Positions 1 to 6,536 are shown, counted from the first letter of the stretch. The stretch is 6,725 nucleotides of DNA from Novosphingobium sp. (GCA_020853995.1 JADYXV010000081.1:1-6725), one strand, 5' to 3'. The notes: a model not told the origin generated them from the letters alone. Program-made: numbers and translations.

Positions 1-11
1 CAACAGAATCG

Positions 12-39
12 CCCTATTTCCATTCCCCTATTTCCATTC
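12..39. repeat. 14-bp exact tandem duplication
   Basis: The unit CCCTATTTCCATTC occurs twice back to back (12-25 and 26-39) without a mismatch. It is followed by AGGGTCAGG. The unit is more AT-rich than its surroundings and lies outside any supported gene. It could be slippage, or the edge of a larger repeat beyond the window. Nothing else supportable was found in positions 1-111. Confidence 0.7.
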
Positions 40-111
40 AGGGTCAGGCGTTTAGCTGGCATCCTCGACAAGCTCCGCGTAACCGGGCTTGCGTTTTGGG
101 AGGAGCGGCGT

Positions 112-399
112 TCAGGACGCGGTGGTAGCGGCTTCGAGTTCTGCTTCACGTTCCATGCGTACGGCATCCAGTATCTTGGCCCCGCCGATGAAAACGGCTC
201 CGGTGGCAGCGACAAACAAAAGCTGTCCGCCAAAGCCGGGATATTGGGTCAGGTAGGCCTGTCCGCGTTCAACCGCGCCCAGCGACAGCGCATAGATGAT
301 CGCAAACGCCTCGAAGCGGGTTTTGATGGTGAACAGGCGGGCGATCTTGTTTAGCATTCGGGGTACTGATCCTCTTTTGCCAATAAGCTCTGCAATCAT
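112..399 (-). CDS. Small two-helix membrane protein, conserved hypothetical
   Basis: This is a 95-residue protein of unknown function. The N-terminal 28 residues are basic (KR, R, K, R, K, R). Two hydrophobic stretches follow: about residues 29-43 (FEAFAIIYALSLGAV) and 59-77 (QLLFVAATGAVFIGGAKIL). They are joined by a short loop with YPGFGG. The C-terminus is acidic and alanine-rich (EREAELEAATTAS). The layout suggests an inner-membrane hairpin with a positive N-terminus inside, and the sequence resembles short hypothetical proteins I associate with sphingomonads, though I cannot name a family. The start at 399 is preferred over the internal ATG at 357, because AGGGA lies 8 nt upstream of it (408-412). 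It sits 95 bp downstream of astB on the same strand, so it could be read from the ast transcript or its own promoter. A role in arginine catabolism is not implied. The reading frame is solid; the function is unknown. Confidence 0.7.
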   Translation of the reverse strand: MIAELIGKRGSVPRMLNKIARLFTIKTRFEAFAIIYALSLGAVERGQAYLTQYPGFGGQLLFVAATGAVFIGGAKILDAVRMEREAELEAATTAS

Positions 400-407
400 C
401 GTGCCAT

Positions 408-412
408 TCCCT
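408..412 (-). promoter_or_regulatory. Ribosome binding site of the small membrane protein
   Basis: On the minus strand AGGGA precedes the ATG at 399 by 8 nt. This good Shine-Dalgarno match decides the longer start. The alternative ATG at 357 has only GAGG at about 13 nt, which is too distant. The 95-bp gap that contains this site (400-494) is comparatively AT-rich. I see no clear terminator after astB and no convincing -35/-10 pair. Confidence 0.55.
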
Positions 413-494
413 GTTTTGCTGGATTATGGCTTGTTAAACTTTCGTTCACTGTAAATTGCAGCGACAGGGGATGTCCATTGGCTAGGCGCAACGA

Positions 495-1760
495 TCAGGA
501 AAGTTCCCCCAGATTCAACGCATTCAGCAGCGCAGCGCGGGCCGTGATCACGCTTTCGGCCAAGGCTGGTGAGCCAAGATCCGCAGGGTCGATCTGTTCT
601 GGCCAGTGCGCGGCGACAACGCGTTCCACCAGCGCAGCTTTGGCTTCATCCAGCAGGAAACGCGGGTCAATCGTTGCAGGATCAGCAACAACGCGCAGCC
701 GCAGACAGGCAGGGCCACCGCCATTGGCCATCGATTGACGCACATCCACCGGCAGGACGCGGCGGATGGGGCCGTTGGATGCCAGCATGCCATCAAGCCA
801 GCTTCGCACCGAGGGCATTTCCCATGCTTCGAGCGGAATGACGAGGCCCATTTCGCCGGTTGGCAGGGTGAGCAGTTGCGCATTGAACAGATAACTTTGG
901 ATAGCATCCGCCAAGCTTACCGCCGAGGCGGGCACGACGACGATTTCTGCTTGCGGCAACTTTGTCCGGATTGCCGCATAGGTGCCTTCTGGATCGGCGA
1001 ACGCCTGTTCGTGCGTGAACAGGACGCGTTCATTGGCAACCGCAACGACATCGTTGTGGAATGCCCCTGCGGCGATGGCTTCGCCCGACTGTTCGATGAA
1101 CAGGCATCGTGCCGGATCAAGACCGTGCAAGCGGGCGACGGCGCGGCTCGCCTGTTCGTGCTGGCGGGCAGGGAATGCACCGCCGGTCTTGCCATAGACG
1201 AAAAGTTCAAGGCCGGGGGCATCATGGGCCACACACATTCGCATGTGATTGGCCGCGCCTTCATCGCCAAAGCATGCCGGCACGGCATCGTGCACGGCAA
1301 AATGGGCGGTGTCGGCAAAGGCCAGACGCAACTGGCGCACGGTGTCCGGCCATTCCTGCGACCGGTGCGGCATGGTGACAAGGTTGGCGGCGGTAAGGTG
1401 GCAGCGCCCGTCGGCCGTATCGGGCGCGGGGCTGACCGTGGCGGCATTGGCGGTCCACATGGACGAGGCAGACCACGCCGCAGCGCGCAAGCGGCGCTGC
1501 GCCGGGTCGGCCTCGTCAATCGCGTTCAGGCCCAAGGCGTCCAGCAGCACGGGGTTGGGGCGGGGCAGGGGCGCAAACAGGCCCTGCACCAGACCAAGGC
1601 CCATATTGTGGCGCATCTTGGCAATGCCTTGCAGGGCGGCAGCGCGCGGATAGGATGCCTCGCCCGCATGACTTGCCGAAGCCAGATTGCCAAGGCTGAG
1701 GCCCGCGTAATTGTGGCTTGGGCCAACAAGGCCATCGAAGTTCATTTCAACGATCGGCAT
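495..1760 (-). CDS. astB: N-succinylarginine dihydrolase
   Basis: This enzyme performs the second step of the arginine succinyltransferase pathway: N2-succinylarginine plus water gives N2-succinylornithine, CO2 and two ammonia. It is cytosolic and belongs to the amidinotransferase-fold (pentein) superfamily. The 421-residue protein begins with the family-typical VEMNFDGLVGPSHNYAGLSL (residues 4-23). It then shows MWTANAATVSP (101-111), GDEGAANH (165-172), VFHND-like AFHNDVVAV (233-241), YLFNAQLL (290-297) and SMANGGGPACLRLRVV (343-358). By alignment from memory with E. coli AstB, the catalytic Glu, His and Cys correspond to Glu167, His235 and Cys352; all are present. Length is close to the family's usual 440 or so. 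The start is supported by GGAA 7 nt upstream (1768-1771). It lies 31 nt after astA, so the two are almost certainly co-transcribed. No defect is visible. Confidence 0.97.
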   Translation of the reverse strand: MPIVEMNFDGLVGPSHNYAGLSLGNLASASHAGEASYPRAAALQGIAKMRHNMGLGLVQGLFAPLPRPNPVLLDALGLNAIDEADPAQRRLRAAAWSASSMWTANAATVSPAPDTADGRCHLTAANLVTMPHRSQEWPDTVRQLRLAFADTAHFAVHDAVPACFGDEGAANHMRMCVAHDAPGLELFVYGKTGGAFPARQHEQASRAVARLHGLDPARCLFIEQSGEAIAAGAFHNDVVAVANERVLFTHEQAFADPEGTYAAIRTKLPQAEIVVVPASAVSLADAIQSYLFNAQLLTLPTGEMGLVIPLEAWEMPSVRSWLDGMLASNGPIRRVLPVDVRQSMANGGGPACLRLRVVADPATIDPRFLLDEAKAALVERVVAAHWPEQIDPADLGSPALAESVITARAALLNALNLGELS

Positions 1761-1791
1761 GAACCATTTCCAAAATCAGGGTGGGGTGCGT

Positions 1792-2829
1792 TTATCGCGG
1801 GACGTGCCAGACCATATCGCCTGCCGAGACGTCCAGCGCCGCAGCGGCCACCGGATCAAGCACAAGGCCGTCGGGCGTAATGGCAACTTCGGCAAAAGTG
1901 CAGCGGTAATCGGCAAGGCGTCCGGTTGCGACGAGGGCTTTGATTGTTCCGCCATCGCGTTCAGGCGCGCGAACGTGCGTGACGACCGTGGTTTGCGCCT
2001 CGCAGATGGAACGAACGCGGTCTGTGTGCGCAGTCATGGTGGGGCCGCCGTCGAAAATATCGACATAGCCTTCATACGAAAAGCCTTCGTCCTCAAGCAT
2101 GCGCATGGCGGCGCGGCCTGATGGGTGGGGCAGGCCGATGGCACTGCGCGCGCTTTCGGGCAGCATCGCGATATAGACAGGGTGCTTGGGCATCAGATCG
2201 GCAATGAACTGGTTGCCGTTGATCGCGTTGAAATAGTCCGCTTCCTGAAAGCTCATGCCGAAAAACCGGCCCGCAACGCCATCCCAGAACGGAGATCCCC
2301 CGCGTTCATCAATGGCGCCGCGCAGTTCAGCGAGGATCTTGTCGGCAAAGCGTTGGCGATGCATTGCGATGAACAGATAGCGGCTGCGCGCCAGCAACAT
2401 GCCAAGGCCCCCCGCGCGCTCTGACGGGTGGAGGAACAGGCCGCCTACCTCGCTTGATCCTTCAAGATCGGTGACAAGGCCCAGCATCTCGGCGCGAAAG
2501 GTGCGGTTCAGTTCCTTGGAATGCTGGGTCAGCGTGGCCTTGCGATAGGAATAGAACGGCCACTGCCGCCCCACGCTGGTAAAGATCTGGCACGTTCCGC
2601 GCACTTCGCCGGTGACGCTGTCTTCCAGCACCAGCACGAACAGTTCATCTTTCAGATTTTGCGGATCGCCATCTTCCTTGTTGCCATAGGCCTGGCAGGC
2701 GCGCTCAAGCTTGGTGGTTAGCGATTTGCGGTCTGCGGGCAGATTGGTGAAGCCGCCGCCGGTAAGCTTGGCCATTTCATACAGCGGTTGCAGATCACTG
2801 GCGCGCGCGGCGCGAATACGGAATGTCAT
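1792..2829 (-). CDS. astA: Arginine N-succinyltransferase
   Basis: This is the first, committing enzyme of the AST pathway: it transfers succinyl from succinyl-CoA to the alpha-amino group of arginine. The product has 345 residues, the usual family length, and has the GNAT-like AstA fold. Signature stretches are RAARASDLQPLYEMA (6-20), GGGFTNLP (24-31), the CoA-binding region SSEVGGLFLHPSERAGG (125-141), FWDGVAGRFFGMSFQEADYF (181-200), KHPVYIAMLP (215-224), IGLPHPSGRAAMRMLEDEGF (231-250) and FDGGPTM (259-265). The frame stays open upstream to 3045, but that extension is arginine-rich shadow sequence inside the hydrolase gene. The start at 2829 gives the standard MTFRIRAA N-terminus. Its ATG shares one base with the TGA of the preceding hydrolase (TGATG), and GGGGGAA lies about 4 nt upstream, so translation is probably coupled. 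astB follows after 31 nt. Confidence 0.97.
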   Translation of the reverse strand: MTFRIRAARASDLQPLYEMAKLTGGGFTNLPADRKSLTTKLERACQAYGNKEDGDPQNLKDELFVLVLEDSVTGEVRGTCQIFTSVGRQWPFYSYRKATLTQHSKELNRTFRAEMLGLVTDLEGSSEVGGLFLHPSERAGGLGMLLARSRYLFIAMHRQRFADKILAELRGAIDERGGSPFWDGVAGRFFGMSFQEADYFNAINGNQFIADLMPKHPVYIAMLPESARSAIGLPHPSGRAAMRMLEDEGFSYEGYVDIFDGGPTMTAHTDRVRSICEAQTTVVTHVRAPERDGGTIKALVATGRLADYRCTFAEVAITPDGLVLDPVAAAALDVSAGDMVWHVPR

Positions 2830-4034
2830 CAGCTTCCCCCAGATAGCCGGTGCAGAACCAGCGCCGATAATGCGGCACGTTCTGCCAAGGACGGCACGAT
2901 CAGGTATTCCTGATCCGAATGGATTGCGCCCCCGCGCACGCCCATTGTATCGACAACAGGCACCCCGCATGCGGCAATGTTGTTGCCGTCGCACACTCCG
3001 CCCGATGCCTGCCAGCGGATGGGCTGGCCCAGCGCCTGCCCGCATTCGCGCACCAGACCGAACAGGGCTTCGGCCTTAGCCGTCAAGGGTTTGGGCGGGC
3101 GGGACACGCCGCCGTGGAGGTGGATGGAGACATCATGCAGCTTTTCGATCACGCGCACAGCTTCGCGCAGGGCCGCTGCGAAAGCTTGCGCCATTTCGGG
3201 TAGGCGCGGGCGCACATTAAAGCGTAGCACGGCATGATCGGGCACGACATTGTTGGCGCTGCCGCCATCGATTCTGGCAGGATTGACGGTAAGGCCCGGT
3301 TCTTCAAGCGCTTTCAGGCGCAGGGCAAGATCAGCCGCTGCAAGGATGGCGTTGCGCCCGTCCTGCGGATTGCGTCCGGCATGGGCACTACGGCCGGTGA
3401 TGACGGCGCTGTAATTGCCGCTGCCGGGGCGCTCTCCTGCCAATGTGCCATCTGGCAGGGCCGAGGGTTCATAGGTCAGCGCTGCGGCTTTGCCCGATGC
3501 CAGTTCGACGATGAGCGCAGCCGATGACAAGCTGCCGGTTTCCTCGTCTGCATTGATCAGCACGTCATAGCCGACTTGAGCGGCTGCGGGGCTGGCTTCG
3601 AATGCGGTGAGTGCGGCAAGGATTACGGCGATGCCGCCTTTCATATCGGCCACGCCGGGTCCGTTCAGGGTTTCGCTATCCAGCCATGTCAATGTCTGGA
3701 ACGGGTGCGTGGGCGCAAATACCGTGTCCATATGGCCCGTCAGCAGATAGCGGCGCGGTGCATCGGGCCGGACGGACAGGAGCAGATGCGCGCCATTGGC
3801 CGTTTGCACCTCGCTTCCGTCTACCGCGATTGCAGTGACGGCTGCGGGTTCGACCTCGCGCACTATGCCCGGCAAGGCAGAAAATGCATCGGCCAGAAGA
3901 TCCCACTGGCGGGCGAGGCCGGGAAGGTTGCCGGTGCCGGTATTGATGGCGCACCACCGTTCGACGCGGGCCAGCATCGCGGCGGCGTCAATTGCGGCGA
4001 TCAGGCCGTGTTCTGTGGCGGAAAGCTGTTGCAT
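2829..4034 (-). CDS. M20 family metallohydrolase, carboxypeptidase G2-like
   Basis: This 401-residue protein is a zinc-dependent hydrolase of the M20 family (ArgE/DapE/carboxypeptidase G2 group), which cleaves N-acyl amino acids or short peptides. Visible motifs are GHMDTVF (100-106; metal ligand His101 and catalytic Asp103), GPGVADMKGG (125-134; bridging Asp130), NADEETGS (161-168; base Glu164 and ligand Glu165), YEPS (188-191; ligand Glu189), GRSAHAG (214-220) in the lid/dimerisation domain, and GGAIHSDQEY (368-377; ligand His372). The Glu165-Glu189 spacing equals the 24 residues I recall for carboxypeptidase G2. I see no signal peptide, so a cytosolic enzyme is likely. It is the first gene of the ast operon, with GAAGG 6 nt before its start and a one-base overlap with astA. 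This context suggests it acts on a succinylated intermediate, possibly N-succinylglutamate in place of AstE. That substrate is inferred; other acyl-amino acids or dipeptides remain possible. Confidence 0.9.
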   Translation of the reverse strand: MQQLSATEHGLIAAIDAAAMLARVERWCAINTGTGNLPGLARQWDLLADAFSALPGIVREVEPAAVTAIAVDGSEVQTANGAHLLLSVRPDAPRRYLLTGHMDTVFAPTHPFQTLTWLDSETLNGPGVADMKGGIAVILAALTAFEASPAAAQVGYDVLINADEETGSLSSAALIVELASGKAAALTYEPSALPDGTLAGERPGSGNYSAVITGRSAHAGRNPQDGRNAILAAADLALRLKALEEPGLTVNPARIDGGSANNVVPDHAVLRFNVRPRLPEMAQAFAAALREAVRVIEKLHDVSIHLHGGVSRPPKPLTAKAEALFGLVRECGQALGQPIRWQASGGVCDGNNIAACGVPVVDTMGVRGGAIHSDQEYLIVPSLAERAALSALVLHRLSGGS

Positions 4035-4040
4035 CTGTAA

Positions 4041-4045
4041 CCTTC
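4041..4045 (-). promoter_or_regulatory. Ribosome binding site of the M20 hydrolase
   Basis: On the minus strand GAAGG lies 6 nt before the ATG at 4034. This supports that start as the beginning of the first gene of the operon. Confidence 0.5.
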
Positions 4046-4104
4046 GTAGCGCGTCATTGGGGCGGGGTGAAGTGCTATGTCCTTTGGCGATCTCCTGCCC
4101 ATGT

Positions 4105-4123
4105 CATTGCAAAACACATTGCA
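4105..4123. repeat. CATTGCA direct repeat, possible operator
   Basis: CATTGCA occurs at 4105-4111 and again at 4117-4123, a 12-bp period close to one helical turn. A third TGCA follows at 4128-4131. On the other strand the first copy reads TTTTGCAATG. This resembles the TTTGCAA-type sites I recall for RamB/ScfR-like regulators of acetate and glyoxylate-cycle genes. That family assignment is a guess; the repeat itself is plain in the sequence. Confidence 0.35.
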
Positions 4124-4221
4124 GTGATGCATAGGCTGGGATGTTCCTCCCCAGGTTCTTCAGATTCGGCGCATGTCCTGTTGGGCGTGGCCGTTGACAT
4201 GAGCGAATGGAAATGGGTGAA

Positions 4222-6351
4222 ATGAACGAACGTATCGAGCGTAGCGGTCTTAAAGTTGACGCGCAGCTTAGCCGGTTTATCGACAGCGAAGTGCTTGGCC
4301 CACTCGGGCTTGATGCCAATGCCTTTTGGCAGGGCTTTGCCGTGCTGGTCGGGCAGTTCACCCCGGTAAACCGTGCGCTTCTGGCAAAGCGTGACAGCTT
4401 GCAGGCAACGATTGATGCCTGGCACCGTGACCGCAAGGGCAAGCCGGTGGATATGGGCGAATACCGCGCTTTCCTGACCGAAATCGGTTATCTGGTGGCC
4501 GAGCCTGAGGGGTTCGCAATCGGTACGCAGAACGTCGACCCTGAAATTGCCACGATGGCAGGGCCGCAACTGGTTGTTCCGGTGCTGAATGATCGCTTCG
4601 TTCTGAATGCCGCCAATGCGCGGTGGGGCAGCCTTTATGATGCGTGGTACGGCACCGATGCGCTGGATGCACCGCCTGCGCGCGGCGGCGGTTATGACGC
4701 TGATCGCGGTGCGGCGGTCGTTCGTGCTGGCCGTGTGTTCCTTGACCATACGTTCCCGCTGACAGGGATGGGCTGGAATGACTGGGATGGTGAAGGCGTG
4801 CCGCCATTAGCCGATGCAGGTCAGTTTGCGGGGCAAAAGCCCGGTAGCATCCTGCTGCGCAACAATGGCCTTCATGCCGAAGTGGTGTTGGACCGCACGC
4901 ATCCGGTGGGCAAGGACGACAAGGCGGGTATTGCCGATATCGTGATGGAATCCGCGCTGACGGCGATTGTCGATCTGGAAGATTCCGTGGCGGCTGTGGA
5001 TGCCGAAGACAAGTTGCTGGCCTATCGCAACTGGCTGGGCCTGATGCGCGGCGATCTGGAGGCGCGCTTCGAAAAGGGCGGCAAGACCATGAGCCGCAAG
5101 CTGGAGGCTGACCGGACCTGGACGGCGCCCGATGGAGCAACGCTGACGTTGCCGGGGCGCAGCTTGCTGTTTGTGCGCAATGTTGGCCATCTGATGACCA
5201 ATCCGGCGATCCTGCTGGCTGATGGCAGCGAAATTCCCGAAGGCGTCATGGACGCGGTGATCACTTCGGCCATCGGCATGCACGATGTGAAGGAACTGGG
5301 GCCGTTGCGCAACAGCCGCAAGGGCAGCATCTATATCGTGAAGCCCAAGATGCACGGGCCGGAAGAAGTTGCCTTTACCAACGACCTGTTCAACGCGGTC
5401 GAGGACTTGCTGGGGCTTGAGCGCCACACCGTGAAGGTGGGCGTGATGGATGAAGAGCGGCGGACATCGGCCAATCTGGCCGCCTGCATCAAGGCAGTGC
5501 GGGACCGTATCGTGTTCATCAACACCGGCTTCCTTGACCGGACGGGTGATGAAATCCACACCTCGATGCAGGCCGGCGCGATGATCCGCAAGGGCGCGAT
5601 CAAGGGTTCGGGCTGGATTGCGGCCTATGAAAAACGCAATGTCTGCATCGGTTTGGCCCAAGGTTTTTCGGGCAAGGCGCAAATCGGCAAGGGCATGTGG
5701 GCCGCGCCCGATATGATGCACGACATGATGGAACAGAAGATCGCGCATCCCCGTACCGGCGCGAATACGGCGTGGGTTCCATCGCCCACGGCGGCAACCT
5801 TGCACGCGATGCACTATCATCAGGTTGATGTGTTCGATGTGCAGAAGTCGGTGCTGGCAGAACGCACACCCGATCTTGATGCGCTGCTGGCGATCCCGCT
5901 GGCTGACGGCACGAACTGGTCCGAAGACGAAGTGCGCGAAGAACTGGACAACAACGCGCAAGGCCTGCTGGGCTATGTCGTGCGCTGGATCGATCAAGGC
6001 GTAGGTTGTTCAAAAGTGCCCGATATCAATGACGTGGGCCTGATGGAGGACCGCGCGACGCTGCGCATTTCCAGCCAGCACATGGCCAACTGGTTGCTGC
6101 ATGGCGTGGCCACCAACGCACAAGTGATGGACAGCCTGAAGCGCATGGCGGCCAAGGTTGATGCGCAAAACGCGGGCGATCCGCTGTATGAACCGATGGC
6201 CGGAAACTGGGAAGACAGCTTCGCCTTCCGCGCGGCCTGCGATCTGGTGTTCAACGGGGTGGAACAGCCCAACGGCTATACCGAACCGCTGCTGCACGCG
6301 TGGCGTTCGAAGAAAAAGGCGGCTGTGGCGAAAGTGGCTGAGCTGGCCTAA
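4222..6351 (+). CDS. glcB: Malate synthase G
   Basis: Malate synthase G condenses glyoxylate with acetyl-CoA to give malate and CoA in the cytosol, completing the glyoxylate bypass or glycolate use. The product is 709 residues from this start, close to the roughly 720 of E. coli GlcB and clearly the monomeric G isoform. Residues I align from memory to E. coli active-site positions are all present: Arg319 in LLFVRNVGHLMT, Glu411 in VMDEERRTS, Asp439 in NTGFLDRTGDE, Cys596 in GCSKVPDI and the catalytic Asp610 in LMEDRATLRISSQH. The C-terminus carries the typical NAGDPLYEPMAGNW and QPNGYTEPLLHAWR. Three in-frame ATGs lie at 4207, 4213 and 4222. The last gives MNERIERSGLKVD, the likely family N-terminus, with GGAAA 8 nt upstream; the longest form would be 714 residues. 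It is transcribed away from the ast operon and followed by a hairpin, so it is probably monocistronic. Isocitrate lyase is not in the window. Confidence 0.97.
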   Translation: MNERIERSGLKVDAQLSRFIDSEVLGPLGLDANAFWQGFAVLVGQFTPVNRALLAKRDSLQATIDAWHRDRKGKPVDMGEYRAFLTEIGYLVAEPEGFAIGTQNVDPEIATMAGPQLVVPVLNDRFVLNAANARWGSLYDAWYGTDALDAPPARGGGYDADRGAAVVRAGRVFLDHTFPLTGMGWNDWDGEGVPPLADAGQFAGQKPGSILLRNNGLHAEVVLDRTHPVGKDDKAGIADIVMESALTAIVDLEDSVAAVDAEDKLLAYRNWLGLMRGDLEARFEKGGKTMSRKLEADRTWTAPDGATLTLPGRSLLFVRNVGHLMTNPAILLADGSEIPEGVMDAVITSAIGMHDVKELGPLRNSRKGSIYIVKPKMHGPEEVAFTNDLFNAVEDLLGLERHTVKVGVMDEERRTSANLAACIKAVRDRIVFINTGFLDRTGDEIHTSMQAGAMIRKGAIKGSGWIAAYEKRNVCIGLAQGFSGKAQIGKGMWAAPDMMHDMMEQKIAHPRTGANTAWVPSPTAATLHAMHYHQVDVFDVQKSVLAERTPDLDALLAIPLADGTNWSEDEVREELDNNAQGLLGYVVRWIDQGVGCSKVPDINDVGLMEDRATLRISSQHMANWLLHGVATNAQVMDSLKRMAAKVDAQNAGDPLYEPMAGNWEDSFAFRAACDLVFNGVEQPNGYTEPLLHAWRSKKKAAVAKVAELA

Positions 6352-6358
6352 TATTGGG

Positions 6359-6390
6359 AAAGGGCGGGCTTCAAAGCTCGCCCTTTCTAT
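6359..6390 (+). terminator. Rho-independent terminator-like hairpin after glcB
   Basis: Eight bases after the glcB stop, AAAGGGCGGGC (6359-6369) can pair with GCTCGCCCTTT (6376-6386) over 11 bp with one G-U pair and a six-base loop TTCAAA. TCTATTT follows, a modest T-rich tail. The position directly after the stop fits termination of glcB. The A-rich left foot could also let it act on rsmA transcripts coming from the other side. Confidence 0.75.
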
Positions 6391-6531
6391 TTCGCGCAAA
6401 GGCGCAGAGTTCCGCAGAGACCGAGAGTGTGAAGCAAAGCCGCTTTTGAGCTTGCGATGCGTTGCAATGATAAAAATGCGGCCTGCGGCTCGTCCGTAAA
6501 TCTCTGCGGAACTTTGCGCCTCTGCGCGAAA
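6390..6531. repeat. Large imperfect palindrome (REP/MITE-like element)
   Basis: The left arm 6390-6420 (beginning TTTCGCGCAAAGGCGCAGAG) and right arm 6501-6531 are reverse complements over 31 bp with two differences (6399 and 6407); one of the two is a G-U pair in RNA. The 80-bp centre holds a further pairing, AGCCGC (6438-6443) with GCGGCT (6485-6490). The arms carry the GGCGCAGAG-type motif that I recall as a common dispersed intergenic repeat in GC-rich bacteria. There is no transposase or convincing gene inside. It fills the gap between the convergent genes glcB and rsmA, so a role as a bidirectional transcript end is plausible. It may equally be a mobile, non-autonomous repeat. Confidence 0.7.
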
Positions 6532-6536
6532 CAATT

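Larger units (their letters stand above)
4035..4221. promoter_or_regulatory. Divergent promoter region, ast operon / glcB
   Basis: This 187-bp non-coding stretch lies between the 5' ends of the minus-strand M20-astA-astB operon and plus-strand glcB, so both promoters are expected here. A weak candidate for glcB is TTGCAA (4107-4112), 17 nt, then CATAGG (4130-4135), which matches the sigma-70 consensus only partly. The direct repeat at 4105-4123 overlaps it and would be well placed for a regulator. TTGACA at 4194-4199 looks like a -35 box but is too close to the start codon to serve glcB. No precise transcription start can be claimed. Confidence 0.45.

Noticed and set aside
1..62. Possible minus-strand gene start (MPAKRLTLNGN...) running off the left edge
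   Set aside because: Only 20 codons are visible, they run through the tandem repeat, and no family resemblance or properly spaced ribosome site supports them.
400..494. Possible CtrA-like or sigma-70 promoter for the small membrane protein
   Set aside because: The minus strand has TTAACAAGCCATAAT, but the spacing and second half do not fit TTAA-N7-TTAA, and no -35/-10 pair with normal spacing is convincing.
606..1880. 424-codon open frame on the plus strand opposite astB
   Set aside because: Its peptide is rich in Gly, Arg, His and Ala with no recognisable motif, and it lies antisense to an intact, confidently identified astB. It is a typical shadow frame of a GC-rich gene.
2830..3045. N-terminal extension of astA by 72 codons
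   Set aside because: The extension is arginine-rich noise lying inside the hydrolase coding sequence, and AstA proteins normally begin at the MTFRIRAA position with the expected 345-residue length.
4194..4199. TTGACA as the -35 box of glcB
   Set aside because: It lies only 7 to 22 bases before the candidate start codons, so a -10 box at normal spacing would fall inside the start of the gene.
4807..5997. 396-codon open frame on the minus strand opposite glcB
   Set aside because: The composition is His/Gln/Arg-rich without domains, and it is fully antisense to an intact malate synthase gene, so it is a shadow frame.
6010..6534. 174-codon minus-strand frame across the end of glcB and the palindrome
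   Set aside because: It is antisense to the conserved C-terminus of malate synthase and passes through the repeat element; no domain is visible.
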